A stretch of DNA of 64,000 nucleotides from Arcticibacterium sp964021845 (GTDB lineage: Bacteria > Bacteroidota > Bacteroidia > Cytophagales > Spirosomataceae): assembly GCF_964021845.1 (NCBI RefSeq), contig NZ_CAXHZC010000005.1:186001-250000 (forward strand), in the 5' to 3' direction. Positions 46,741 through 54,651 of the stretch are shown piece after piece (position 1 is the first letter of the stretch; each line of letters opens with the position of its first letter). The translations under genes were made by a program, and so were the position numbers. The notes beneath the pieces were generated by a model. The model was given only the letters and a program-made list of their open reading frames with translations. It did not search any database and was not told where the DNA came from.

Positions 46741-46783
46741 AGGCTCGAATACAGCAACGCAAGGCTTCGGTTCATTTGAGCCT
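46741..46783 (+). repeat. AGGCTC...GAGCCT hairpin after cargo 1
   Basis: AGGCTC (46741-46746) pairs with GAGCCT (46778-46783). The same hairpin, with matching flanks AGGCTCGAAT and GGTTCATTTGAGCCTAT, follows cargo 2 at 50452-50517, where an extra segment is inserted in the loop. A further GGCTC-AAGCC pair lies just downstream. Confidence 0.75.
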
Positions 46784-47180
46784 ATGTTGGGCTCAAGCCT
46801 CTAATTATAGATCTCGATAGTTATTGGGAGGGATTCAATAAAACTTCTTGTGATATATGGCTTATGAAGGGCCTAATGTTGCTTCTATTTTTAATGTTTT
46901 TTTTGGTTTCACGCGGGCTATTGGTACCCATTCATTTGCTATTCAACCATTCATAATTTCCCTTATTTTCACTCATTACTATAAATATTTGGTGAGTAAT
47001 TAAGTTAAGGCTCTCTTATTATAAAGGCTTTAGCTACCTTGGATTGAATTCAATAATGTTTATAAAAATAGGCGATATAGTGCTAAATCCGAGGCTTTTG
47101 GCTCGTATCTAACTTTGTGCTTAACCGTAAGTTTCGTGTTTCGAAATCGCCTACTTTTCATATACTAACCGTTAACCACA
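46784..47180. other. Gap with a second folded candidate site before the serine hydrolase gene
   Basis: No gene was seen. AGGCGAT (47070-47076) can pair with ATCGCCT (47146-47152), and the sequence then runs through CTAACCGTTAACCACA directly into the ATG at 47181. This ending (AAC-C-GTTAACC) resembles the R' part of an attC site. The outer left partner was not found, so the site is weaker than the one after the gene. Confidence 0.4.
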
Positions 47181-48761
47181 ATGAACAACCGAAATATTAT
47201 GAACAAAATAATTTTATTTCTTCTAATAACACCATTTGCAAGTTTTTCTCAGAGCAAAGTGTCTTCCGAATTTATTGATTCGATAGTTAACGTATCTATG
47301 AATAAATTCCCTCAAGCAGGTGTCGCAATAGGAGTTGTTCAAGATGGTAAAATCACGCATTTAAAAGGATACGGAATCGCCTCAAAAAACTCAGAAACTT
47401 CAGTGGATGAAAATACGTTGTTTGCCATTGCTTCTAACAGTAAAGCATTTACAGCGACTGCCTTGGGTATTCTAGTTGATCAAGGTAGAATAAATTGGGA
47501 GGACAAAGTGATTGACCACATTCCAGAGTTTAGAATGTATGATTCGTACGTAACTGCCAACTTCACGATTCTGGATCTCCTAACGCATAGAAGCGGACTC
47601 GGCTTAGGTGCAGGAGATCTAATGTTCTTTCCTGATGGAGCGGATTTTACAATAGATGACATAATCGCTAGCTTTCAATATCAAACTCCTGTTTCTGATT
47701 TTAGAACTAAATACGATTACGACAATCTACTTTACATGGTAGCCGGTGAAGTGGTAAATAGAGCTAGTGGTAAGAGTTGGGACAACTTCGTACAGGACGA
47801 AATAATGGCAAAATTAGGAATGAACAGTTCTGTCGGGCTTTATCAAAATATTTCCGATAATCTGAATGTAGCTTTTCCGCACAAAACCGAAAACAACGAG
47901 ATTGTAGAAATTGGAGCATACTCCAACATTGATGGTGGTTTTGGTGCAGCAGGCGGCATTTATTCTAATATTACTGACATGAGTAAATGGGTTCAGATGC
48001 ATCTAAATAATGGCTTGTATGGAGACAGCTTAAACGATACTTTAATTTCAAAAAGCAATCATAAAGAACTGTGGAAGGTTCATACAAATATCAATTCCGA
48101 TCCATACGGATGGGGAGTTTATAAAAGTCATTACCTAGGTTATGGACTTGGTTTTTTACTTCAAGATCAAGGAGGATATAGCGTTATTAATCACTCAGGA
48201 GGATTACCTGGTATGTTATCAATGGTGACAATGATTCCTGAATTGAATGCTGGAATTATCGTACTTACCAATTCTGCTCCAGGAGGTTTAAGTCTAGTCA
48301 CACTTACGAATGAGATAAAAGACGAAATTATCGGGGCTGAAGAATTTGATTGGTTAGTCTGGGCGGAAAAGCGTTTAGCACATTCCGCTTCCGAAGCAGA
48401 TTCTGTGGTTAACGCGGTTTGGGAACAAGTTGAGAAATCGAAGAAAACGAAACTTGATTTCAATAACTATATAGGCCGTTATAAAGACAATTGGTTTGGC
48501 GAGGTTGTCGTTTACGAAAAAGACGGCGTTTTGTGGTTCAAATCTCTGAGGTCACCAAAGTTAGAAGGTAAAATGAAATTTTACAAGGCGAATACATTTG
48601 CCATCGCTTGGGAGTACCAAGACATGGACTGTGATGCATTTATATCCTTCCAATTAGATGAAAATGGGAACGGAACATCTGCTTCAATGAAGGGGATTTC
48701 TCCAGCGATAGATTTTAGTTTCGACTTTCAGGATTTAGATTTGATAAAAATTATAGACTAA
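47181..48761 (+). CDS. Exported serine hydrolase of the beta-lactamase/class C family
   Basis: A 526-residue penicillin-binding-protein-like hydrolase. A signal peptide (KIILFLLITPFASFSQS) starts better from the ATG at 47199 than from 47181. The catalytic SxxK is SNSKAF (about 86-89), the YxN-type motif is YDYDN (about 178-182), and the third motif HSGG lies near 339. After the hydrolase domain (about 30-390) a C-terminal beta domain like DUF3471 follows (FNNYIGRYKDNWFGEVVVYE). The family includes esterases, peptidases and D-aminopeptidases; resistance to beta-lactams should not be assumed. The gene is bracketed by GTTAACCAC (47171-47179) and GTGGTTAAC (48763-48771), and it has an attC-like site directly downstream. 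This is the pattern expected of a cassette. Confidence 0.88.
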   Translation: MNNRNIMNKIILFLLITPFASFSQSKVSSEFIDSIVNVSMNKFPQAGVAIGVVQDGKITHLKGYGIASKNSETSVDENTLFAIASNSKAFTATALGILVDQGRINWEDKVIDHIPEFRMYDSYVTANFTILDLLTHRSGLGLGAGDLMFFPDGADFTIDDIIASFQYQTPVSDFRTKYDYDNLLYMVAGEVVNRASGKSWDNFVQDEIMAKLGMNSSVGLYQNISDNLNVAFPHKTENNEIVEIGAYSNIDGGFGAAGGIYSNITDMSKWVQMHLNNGLYGDSLNDTLISKSNHKELWKVHTNINSDPYGWGVYKSHYLGYGLGFLLQDQGGYSVINHSGGLPGMLSMVTMIPELNAGIIVLTNSAPGGLSLVTLTNEIKDEIIGAEEFDWLVWAEKRLAHSASEADSVVNAVWEQVEKSKKTKLDFNNYIGRYKDNWFGEVVVYEKDGVLWFKSLRSPKLEGKMKFYKANTFAIAWEYQDMDCDAFISFQLDENGNGTSASMKGISPAIDFSFDFQDLDLIKIID

Positions 48762-48762
48762 A

Positions 48763-48818
48763 GTGGTTAACAAAACCTAAACTGCTTTAAAACGGAGTTT
48801 AGACAAAACGTTATACCA
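48763..48818 (+). repeat. attC-like recombination site candidate after the serine hydrolase gene
   Basis: The 56-nt site reads R''-like TGGTTAAC (48764-71), L''-like CTAAACT (48777-83), a 12-nt loop, L'-like AGTTTAG (48796-802) and R'-like GTTATACCA (48810-18). CTAAACT and AGTTTAG pair perfectly; the outer arms pair except for one extra base. The invariant AAC...GTT ends of integron attC sites are present, but the variable bases do not fit RYYYAAC/GTTRRRY fully. It begins 2 nt after the stop codon. Confidence 0.55.
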
Positions 48819-48843
48819 AACGTTACTAAAACATTCGAAAAAA

Positions 48844-48933
48844 CTACCACCTCTCCCAAGGGTACCTTTTCTTTACCTTTTTGCCGCCGTCAGCTCCCGG
48901 TACAAAATCCGTGTCTGGGTTACTTTCGCCTTT
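48844..48933 (-). pseudogene. Truncated duplicate of the 94-residue lipoprotein gene (3' end only)
   Basis: Read on the minus strand it encodes 29 residues ending VPGADGGKKVKKRYPWERW and a TAG stop. The full gene at 50564-50848 ends VPGEDGKKKKAKKRYPWERW. The similarity stops at KGE, where the sequence joins a fragment of the DUF1801 gene within 48934-48950. No start codon or signal peptide is present. Confidence 0.85.
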
Positions 48934-48950
48934 AATATAAGTGGCAGGCC

Positions 48951-49073
48951 ACCCGCACCTCAAGAATTGAAAATTACACCCAACGAATCATGAACGGAAT
49001 AGGCATTAACGACTGCGTATGTGGACACTCCAAGAGAATGCCTAGCTGTGATGGCTCGCATAAGTATCTTTGA
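48951..49073 (+). pseudogene. Truncated duplicate of the DUF1801-CDGSH gene (3' end only)
   Basis: The frame encodes 40 residues, beginning TRTSRIENYTQRIMNGIGIN and ending with the intact motif CVCGHSKRMPSCDGSHKYL and a TGA stop. It matches the last 40 residues of the gene at 45083-45718 with three conservative changes, plus silent changes. The upstream part of the gene is missing. The only in-frame ATG would leave about 27 codons. Confidence 0.87.
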
Positions 49074-49479
49074 GCTTGTTGCGTAGACAAGACTGGTAAT
49101 TTTATCTGCTGAAATGAGCTTGTTTTATTAAAGACTGGGTTCTATAATTTGTGGGAATTTCTCATAGGTAGGGATATCTAAGAGTATAAAAAAAGGGGTC
49201 TCAAAAATGAGATCCCTTTAATCTTCTACTTGATTACGTTCTCACAAGGAGAAGAGGCTTTAACAAGTCTATATGCTACAAATGTACCACTTATTTATAA
49301 TTTTAGATTTGAAATTTTTAGGAATTAATCTAGCAAGTGAAGATTGACCAAAGGTTTATTCTAATCTTGATGATGTCGGATTGAATGAATTTATTACCGC
49401 TGAAATTCCTATTCAAAATCATCTCGTAAGATGACTCATTGCTAATCTTGAGAAGATTAAAAGCATTATTAACAGTTAA
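49074..49479. other. Gap: spacer of unit 2 with no clear gene
   Basis: Holds one terminator-like hairpin (49192-49219) and AT-rich sequence. A short frame near 49369-49479 reads like a decayed coding end (FITAEIPIQNHLVR, stop, LIANLEKIKSIINS), but it is too short and interrupted to name. It does not resemble the matching spacer of unit 1 (45719-45868). Confidence 0.4.
49192..49219. terminator. Hairpin terminator downstream of the DUF1801 remnant
   Basis: AAAGGGGTCTCA and TGAGATCCCTTT form a 12-bp stem (one G-T pair) around an AAAA loop. The A- and T-flanks could let it work in both directions. Confidence 0.65.
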
Positions 49480-49608
49480 GAAACGTTTACAAACGGATAT
49501 TTATTTAGCTTAAAGTGTTTCCTATGCAGTTTAAATGAATAAAAAACTATTAGCTTAGTGTATCATACAAGATGGATATAGTTAATATGGATTATATCCG
49601 ATCGTTGT
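49480..49608 (+). repeat. Conserved foldable block upstream of cargo 2 (copy 2)
   Basis: The block is homologous to 45869-45995. The ends can pair: ACAA(49489-92) with TTGT(49605-08), and CGGATAT(49494-500) with ATATCCG(49594-600). It ends in GTTGTGGTTAATG (49604-49616), the inverted partner of CACTAACCACAAC (50435-50447) behind the cargo gene (12 of 13 positions). Confidence 0.75.
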
Positions 49609-49635
49609 GGTTAATGAAGAAAACAAAGAAACTAA

Positions 49636-50430
49636 GTGAATAAAACAATATTTGAAATCACCAAAATGGACTGTCCTTCAGAAGAAAATCTGATTCGAAT
49701 GAAATTGGACGGAATTTCGGGTATTGCGAATTTGGACTTTGATATTGAGAACCGAAAAATGACGGTTTTTCACAGCGGAGAAATTGACCAAATCGAAAAG
49801 TCTATTATCGAACTTAATTTAGGTGGGAAGAAAATATCGACTGAACAGACCGATCAAACTGACTTTGAAGAAAACAAGAACCAAAAAAAGCTTCTTTGGT
49901 CTGTACTTGTAATCAATTTTGCTTTTTTCATAATCGAAATGACAACAGGACTGTTTTCAAAATCTATGGGACTTGTTGCCGATAGTTTGGATATGCTTGC
50001 GGACAGCTTTGTGTATGGAATTAGCCTATTTGCTGTTGGAGGAACGCTGATAAAGAAAAAGCGGATTGCAAAACTTGCAGGATACTTTCAAATCACACTT
50101 GCGATTATCGGATTTGTAGAAGTTCTAAGAAGATTTATCGGAGACGAGAAACTGCCTAATTTTTCAACAATGATTATCGTTTCGATTTTTGCACTTATTG
50201 CAAATGGAATTTGTCTTTACATTTTACAAAAGTCAAAAAGTAAAGATGAAGCACATATGAAAGCAAGCATGATTTTCACTTCAAATGATGTGATTATCAA
50301 TTTAGGTGTAATAATCGCAGGAATTATGGTGAATTGGTTAAGTTCCAATAAACCTGATTTGATAATCGGAACTATCGTATTCGCTTTGGTAATTCAAGGA
50401 GCTTTTAGGATATTGAAATTAAGTAAATGA
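49636..50430 (+). CDS. Cation-efflux (CDF-type) transporter with N-terminal HMA domain
   Basis: A 264-residue inner-membrane protein. The start is GTG at 49636. An N-terminal heavy-metal-associated domain (about 1-70) has the metal site KMDCPSEE, a variant with one cysteine in place of CxxC. A CDF-like membrane domain follows (about 85-262) with about six segments; helix 2 carries VADSLDMLADSFVYG, and a later helix has TSNDVIINLGVIIAG, which together form the usual D/H transport site in partial form. The usual cytoplasmic CDF domain is absent. Likely role: export of a divalent metal, substrate unknown. It is cargo of unit 2 and is bracketed by GTTGTGGTTAATG and CACTAACCACAAC. It lies next to the copper cluster but is separated from it by the repeats. 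Confidence 0.82.
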   Translation: MNKTIFEITKMDCPSEENLIRMKLDGISGIANLDFDIENRKMTVFHSGEIDQIEKSIIELNLGGKKISTEQTDQTDFEENKNQKKLLWSVLVINFAFFIIEMTTGLFSKSMGLVADSLDMLADSFVYGISLFAVGGTLIKKKRIAKLAGYFQITLAIIGFVEVLRRFIGDEKLPNFSTMIIVSIFALIANGICLYILQKSKSKDEAHMKASMIFTSNDVIINLGVIIAGIMVNWLSSNKPDLIIGTIVFALVIQGAFRILKLSK

Positions 50431-50451
50431 AAAACACTAACCACAACAATT

Positions 50452-50517
50452 AGGCTCGAATGCAGCGAAGTAAGGCCCTTCGATAAACTCAGGACAGGCT
50501 CTGGTTCATTTGAGCCT
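50452..50517 (+). repeat. AGGCTC...GAGCCT hairpin after cargo 2
   Basis: AGGCTC (50452-57) pairs with GAGCCT (50512-17). Compared with the copy after cargo 1, this one has about 23 extra bases inside, including CTTCGATAAACTCAGGACAGG, which looks like a separate small repeat inserted in the loop. Confidence 0.75.
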
Positions 50518-50563
50518 ATTGATTAAGATTTAATAAGAGTTTTCGTTTTTTGTAAAAAGCCCC

Positions 50564-50848
50564 CTACCACCTCTCCCAAGGATACCTTTTCTTAGCTTTT
50601 TTCTTTTTACCATCTTCACCAGGGACAAAATCTGTACCCGGGTTATTTTCGCCTTTGTCTTTATCCCATAAGTAATGCACACGGTGGGGTAGGCCGTATC
50701 TCGGAGAGAAAACGCCCGCTACTTGGTCGTTATGCCTATGTTCGTATTTTGACCTACAGGTATCCATAGGGCATCTGGGTGCCCAGCAAGACGCCAAAAC
50801 TCCCATTAGAAATAACAAGGAAACCGAATATTTTATAACCTTAATCAT
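50564..50848 (-). CDS. Small lipoprotein of 94 residues, unknown function
   Basis: A lipoprotein with lipobox FLMGVLASC (cysteine near residue 21) and a cysteine-rich start (WAPRCPMDTCRSKYEHRHND). The C-terminal half is strongly basic (GKKKKAKKRYPWERW). It resembles small Bacteroidota lipoproteins found with outer-membrane or gliding genes, but I cannot name a family. It is the second gene of a two-gene minus-strand operon with the outer-membrane protein 13 nt upstream. Its last 29 codons are duplicated at 48844-48933. It is the right border of the cassette-like region. Confidence 0.75.
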   Translation of the reverse strand: MIKVIKYSVSLLFLMGVLASCWAPRCPMDTCRSKYEHRHNDQVAGVFSPRYGLPHRVHYLWDKDKGENNPGTDFVPGEDGKKKKAKKRYPWERW

Positions 50849-50861
50849 AGTGTACTCTTTT

Positions 50862-51584
50862 CTATATCGGTAAGCATAACCTAAAACCTGCGGTCTTACT
50901 TAAAAACAAACCTTTGGAGGCTAAATCTCGGCTAGGTCTTTTAAAACTAAAACTATTTTTTACCTGAACGGCCTCTAAATCATTAGTTTCAGAACTGTAT
51001 TGACCTACGCCTATGCCCACAAAACCATCAATGAAAAACCATTTGGTAATAATAAAATGGTTGCCAAATTTGACATGCAAGGCACGCTCTATATAATTGA
51101 CATCAAAGGGGCCAATACCTTCTACCTGCGTACCGCCATAGTTTTCTAAGTTTGGCGTAGCAGCATATTTTAAGTCTTTCTGAACGTATTCTAAAGCATA
51201 ATATCGGCCAAATGGCTTTTTATCTAAAGCGTAAAAAGGGTACCAGTCAGAAAAGTAACCTCTTATCTCTCCTCTAATTATTTTGGTCTCTTGCTCAGGG
51301 TGATTTGCTTTTTGGTCTTTATTAAACGACCAGTCGCCTTTTCCTTTTCCGTAATCAAAACCGAAACTGAATTTTCCAAATGGAGGAGCAAGTTCTACGC
51401 CGTATTGCAGCACATTATCTCTACCTAAAACTGCCGTAGGCGTGACTTTAAGCAGTAAAAACGGCTGGTGCGAAAAAGACACAGGTTTCTTTCTGTTCGT
51501 TTCCAGGGTATTGTCCGTTTGACTAAAGAATTGAGCCTGAGCGGTATTAAAAATAAGAAAGCAAAAAAGTAGTCTGATAGTCAT
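50862..51584 (-). CDS. Predicted outer-membrane beta-barrel protein, 240 residues
   Basis: An exported protein with signal peptide IRLLFCFLIFNTAQAQ. It has alternating beta-strand character and aromatic girdle residues (KFSFGFDYGKGKGDWSF; FPYFALD-like YPFYALDKKPFGRYYALEY). It resembles DUF3575-like small barrels of Bacteroidota. It ends in KTAGFRLCLPI, without a terminal Phe. It is cotranscribed with the small lipoprotein downstream. A structural or anchoring role for the lipoprotein is possible; no enzymatic motif was seen. Confidence 0.7.
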   Translation of the reverse strand: MTIRLLFCFLIFNTAQAQFFSQTDNTLETNRKKPVSFSHQPFLLLKVTPTAVLGRDNVLQYGVELAPPFGKFSFGFDYGKGKGDWSFNKDQKANHPEQETKIIRGEIRGYFSDWYPFYALDKKPFGRYYALEYVQKDLKYAATPNLENYGGTQVEGIGPFDVNYIERALHVKFGNHFIITKWFFIDGFVGIGVGQYSSETNDLEAVQVKNSFSFKRPSRDLASKGLFLSKTAGFRLCLPI

Positions 51585-51726
51585 TAATTATGGAAAGTCG
51601 GAATACGGTAAAAACGATATTGCTCATCGTTTTATTTCCAAATAAGATGCCATTTCTTGCAAATCTTACAATTGGCAAGGATTTAGATGTAAACTTTATG
51701 AAATAAGTTTTCGTTAAATTTGTAGC

Positions 51727-52152
51727 ATGAAGAGAACGGTTCTCAAATCATTGGCGGTTTTTATGGCTCTAAATATACTTTTTAGTGCCACAGGACTTGC
51801 TATGTTTGAGCATACCTGCCATGCTATTGGGCTTACTACCAACAGTTTTACAGAAGAAGATTCCTGCTCTATGGAATCTCATACGGTGGAGGCTAATGAT
51901 GGCCAGCTAAGCTTTAAGCAAAATGAATGCTGTGAAACACACGCTCATTTTAAAAATGTTGACTTAGAAATCAGTTCATCTTTTCAGCAGGTGGTGTGGC
52001 CAGCATTAAAATTAGAAGAAATTTCTAATTATTTCAGTTTCGCTACAGCTCCAAAGGCGTTCCAACTTCAACCTTCTTATGACTTCATGGCCAATGCTCC
52101 ACCAGAGAGCGGGCGTCAGATATTAATAAAAGTCCAGTCATTTCTGATATAG
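51727..52152 (+). CDS. HYC_CC_PP family exported protein
   Basis: A 141-residue protein with an N-terminal signal (KSLAVFMALNILFSATGLAM). It carries the family's three marks: EHTCHAIG at about 28-35, a CC pair in NECCETHAHF (about 62-71), and the PP near the C-terminus (NAPPESGRQI). Cysteines and histidines could bind a metal. Such proteins lie next to copper-type TonB receptors in Bacteroidota, as here: the receptor gene starts 49 nt downstream and is probably cotranscribed. The role is inferred as an accessory of metal handling in the periplasm. Confidence 0.8.
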   Translation: MKRTVLKSLAVFMALNILFSATGLAMFEHTCHAIGLTTNSFTEEDSCSMESHTVEANDGQLSFKQNECCETHAHFKNVDLEISSSFQQVVWPALKLEEISNYFSFATAPKAFQLQPSYDFMANAPPESGRQILIKVQSFLI

Positions 52153-52200
52153 AGATAATTCTTATTCGATTGTAAATCAATTGTTTAATTAAATTATCTC

Positions 52201-54366
52201 ATGAAATATATATTACTTTTTACAGTATTAGTTTGTAATACTTCGGCCTTTGGCCAACAAATAAACGGCTCTGTTTTAGAAAACAGTCAACAGCCTTTAG
52301 TAGGAGCAGTGGTAAAATGGCTTTCAGAGCCAATCAATGCTACTTTAACCGACGAAAACGGTGAGTTCTCCATGCCCAAAACTACAGGGCAACATCAATT
52401 AATCATCAGCTATTTAGGTTATAAAACCGACACTGTGATGGCAGACGGTGAGGGGCCTTTTACGTTTTATTTGACCCAAGATAATAATGATTTGAACGAA
52501 GTGGTGGTCAAAAGCAGCAGCACTGTTATTGATAGAATATCGCCTATTCAAACGCAAATTATTACCACCAAAGAGTTGGAAAAATCTGCCTGCTGTAACC
52601 TTTCAGAGAGTTTTGAGACTAATGCCACCGTTTCTGTGAGTTTTTCGGATGCCATTACGGGGGCAAGGCAGCTTCAAATGCTGGGTCTGTCGGGTAAGTT
52701 TATTCAAACCAACATTGAAAACATGCCTGGCGTAAGAGGGCTGACTATACCTTTTGGGCTAAATTATATTCCTGGTACTTGGGTGCAGTCTATTGATGTT
52801 ATAAAGGGTACTTCGTCTCTAGTTAATGGCTATGAGTCTATGTCGGGAACTATAAATGTGGAGCTGCAAAAGCCAGATTTGGCAGAGCCTGTTTACCTAA
52901 ATTTATATACCAATGAACTAGGCAGAGGAGAGGTAAACCTTAATTTGGCTAAGAGTTTAGGCGAAAAATGGTCTGTTGGCTTACTAAGTCACGGTTCTTT
53001 CTTGAAAAATGAAGTTGATAGAAATAATGACGGTTTCAAGGATTTGCCAACGTACGACCAGTTCAACCTACTAAACCGTTGGAAATATCAAGGAGAGCAG
53101 TTTGTTGGACAGTTTGGTGTAAACTATCTAAAAGAGAACAGAGAAGGTGGGCAAATGAATGATGGCCGTTTCGCTAATCCATATTTGTTTGAAAACGAGA
53201 GTGAAAAGTTGACCATGTTTGCCAAACTGGCCAAGCTCTTCCCAGATGCACCTTTTAGAGGTTTGGGTTTGATAATGAATGCCTCTTTTTATGATTCTGA
53301 GTCTACTTTTGGGCTTAATCCTTATATAGCAAAAGAAAATAGCTTTTATAGTAATTTGATTTATCAAGACATTTTAGGGAACACTAATCACGCCTATAAA
53401 ACGGGTTTCAGTTTCTTGGCAGACGAGTATGATGAAAGCTACGCCAATTTTAATAATCCTATGGAGCTAAGTCGTCAAGAATTAGTACCTGGGGCGTTTT
53501 TTGAATACACGTATAATAAGCTAGAGAAAACCATTTTGGTGGCAGGTATAAGAGTTGACCAGCATAACCTTTTTGGAACACAAGTGACTCCAAGACTACA
53601 CTTTAAGCAGGATTTTGGAGATAACAGCACTTGGCGGCTGTCCGTAGGAAAAGGCTTTAGAGCACCTACACCTTTGGCGGAGAACTTCGGGAAGTTGGTA
53701 AGCAATAGAGTAGTTACTTTTGATGACCCTATTGCCCCAGAAATTTCTTGGAATTATGGTACCAGCTGGACCAAGGATTTTGGAAGAAATTCTTTTACGG
53801 TAGATGTGTATCATACAGAATTTAGTCAGCATTTAATGATGGATATGGAAGAGGTAGGGCAGCTGTTATTTTATAACACTACTAACCGTTCTTTCTCCAC
53901 CAGTGCTCAGGCAGAGGTCAATATTATTCCTAATGACAGATGGGAGCTAAAAGCCGCTTACAGGTGGCTGAGTGTGAAACAAACGTTTTTGGGAGGCTCC
54001 GATGGGAAGAGTTTGCGAGAAAAAATGTTTGTGCCTAAGTCATTGGCCTTGATAAATGTGGCCTACGCTTTACCTTATAATAAATGGAAGGCTGACGCCA
54101 CACTAACCTATAAAGGGAAGCAAAGAATTCCGGATATTGAATTGGATAAATACTCTGATGGTTTTGTAACATTAAACAGTCAGGTTACAAGAAATTTTGT
54201 GAGGTGGGAATACTATTTAGGTGCTGAAAATATATTAAATTATAAGCAAGACAACCCGATAATTTCAGCCGGAAACCCTGATGATGCTACTTTTGATGCA
54301 GGGCAAATTTGGGGACCAGTGGTGGGTAGAACAGTTTATGTAGGCGTGAGATATAAACTGAAGTAA
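52201..54366 (+). CDS. TonB-dependent receptor, probably metal-related
   Basis: A 721-residue outer-membrane receptor. A signal peptide (YILLFTVLVCNTSAFGQ) is followed by a CarboxypepD_reg-like domain (about 20-95: INGSVLENSQQPLVGAVVKW) and a plug with the motif SACCNLSESFETNATVSVSF, a double cysteine seen in receptors near copper genes. The barrel continues to the terminal strand GRTVYVGVRYKLK. It lies directly after the HYC_CC_PP gene and upstream of HMA proteins, so import or sensing of copper or another soft metal, or a metallophore, is likely. The length is normal for siderophore-type receptors. The substrate is inferred from neighbours. Confidence 0.88.
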   Translation: MKYILLFTVLVCNTSAFGQQINGSVLENSQQPLVGAVVKWLSEPINATLTDENGEFSMPKTTGQHQLIISYLGYKTDTVMADGEGPFTFYLTQDNNDLNEVVVKSSSTVIDRISPIQTQIITTKELEKSACCNLSESFETNATVSVSFSDAITGARQLQMLGLSGKFIQTNIENMPGVRGLTIPFGLNYIPGTWVQSIDVIKGTSSLVNGYESMSGTINVELQKPDLAEPVYLNLYTNELGRGEVNLNLAKSLGEKWSVGLLSHGSFLKNEVDRNNDGFKDLPTYDQFNLLNRWKYQGEQFVGQFGVNYLKENREGGQMNDGRFANPYLFENESEKLTMFAKLAKLFPDAPFRGLGLIMNASFYDSESTFGLNPYIAKENSFYSNLIYQDILGNTNHAYKTGFSFLADEYDESYANFNNPMELSRQELVPGAFFEYTYNKLEKTILVAGIRVDQHNLFGTQVTPRLHFKQDFGDNSTWRLSVGKGFRAPTPLAENFGKLVSNRVVTFDDPIAPEISWNYGTSWTKDFGRNSFTVDVYHTEFSQHLMMDMEEVGQLLFYNTTNRSFSTSAQAEVNIIPNDRWELKAAYRWLSVKQTFLGGSDGKSLREKMFVPKSLALINVAYALPYNKWKADATLTYKGKQRIPDIELDKYSDGFVTLNSQVTRNFVRWEYYLGAENILNYKQDNPIISAGNPDDATFDAGQIWGPVVGRTVYVGVRYKLK

Positions 54367-54413
54367 AATTAGGGTCACTTTTGAATAAAGAAATAATTTT
54401 GATGAATTCCTTA

Positions 54414-54572
54414 TATCTCCCTGTACTGTTTGAATACGGTCAAAATTTTGGCTTCTAATATCATAACAATACCTAATTTCTTTAGAAATTTTGAGTGTAT
54501 GAGTTTACAGGGTGCTGTTTTTTTTGGTTCGTTTTTTTTCGAAAAAAAATGAAACCCCGGCTGGGAAGCCAG
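54414..54572 (+). repeat. 158-nt dispersed intergenic element, copy C
   Basis: The most diverged copy. It starts CTCCCTGTACTGTTTGAA and closes with GTTTACAGGGTGCTG. The inner arm reads TCAAAATTT against AAATTTTGA, where copies A and B have AAATTCA against TGAATTT; both arms changed together, which supports a folded structure. It has the T8-CG-A8 palindrome. Confidence 0.82.
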
Positions 54573-54651
54573 CAGAATAAAAGTAAGCGATTTCTCATAA
54601 AATTTGAGGAAGATTATCTATTTAGTAGGATGACAGTGAAATGAAGATAAA

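Noticed and set aside
46784..47180. Possible complete attC site before the serine hydrolase gene (AGGCGAT/ATCGCCT arms)
   Set aside because: The right end looks suitable but no matching left outer box was found, so it is only noted as a weak candidate.
47181..48761. Serine hydrolase read as an antibiotic-resistance beta-lactamase
   Set aside because: SxxK and HxG motifs are common to many esterases and peptidases, and the C-terminal beta domain is typical of non-resistance family members; nothing supports resistance.
49369..49479. Short coding-like remnant in the spacer of unit 2
   Set aside because: About 35 codons with an internal stop; too little to assign to a family.
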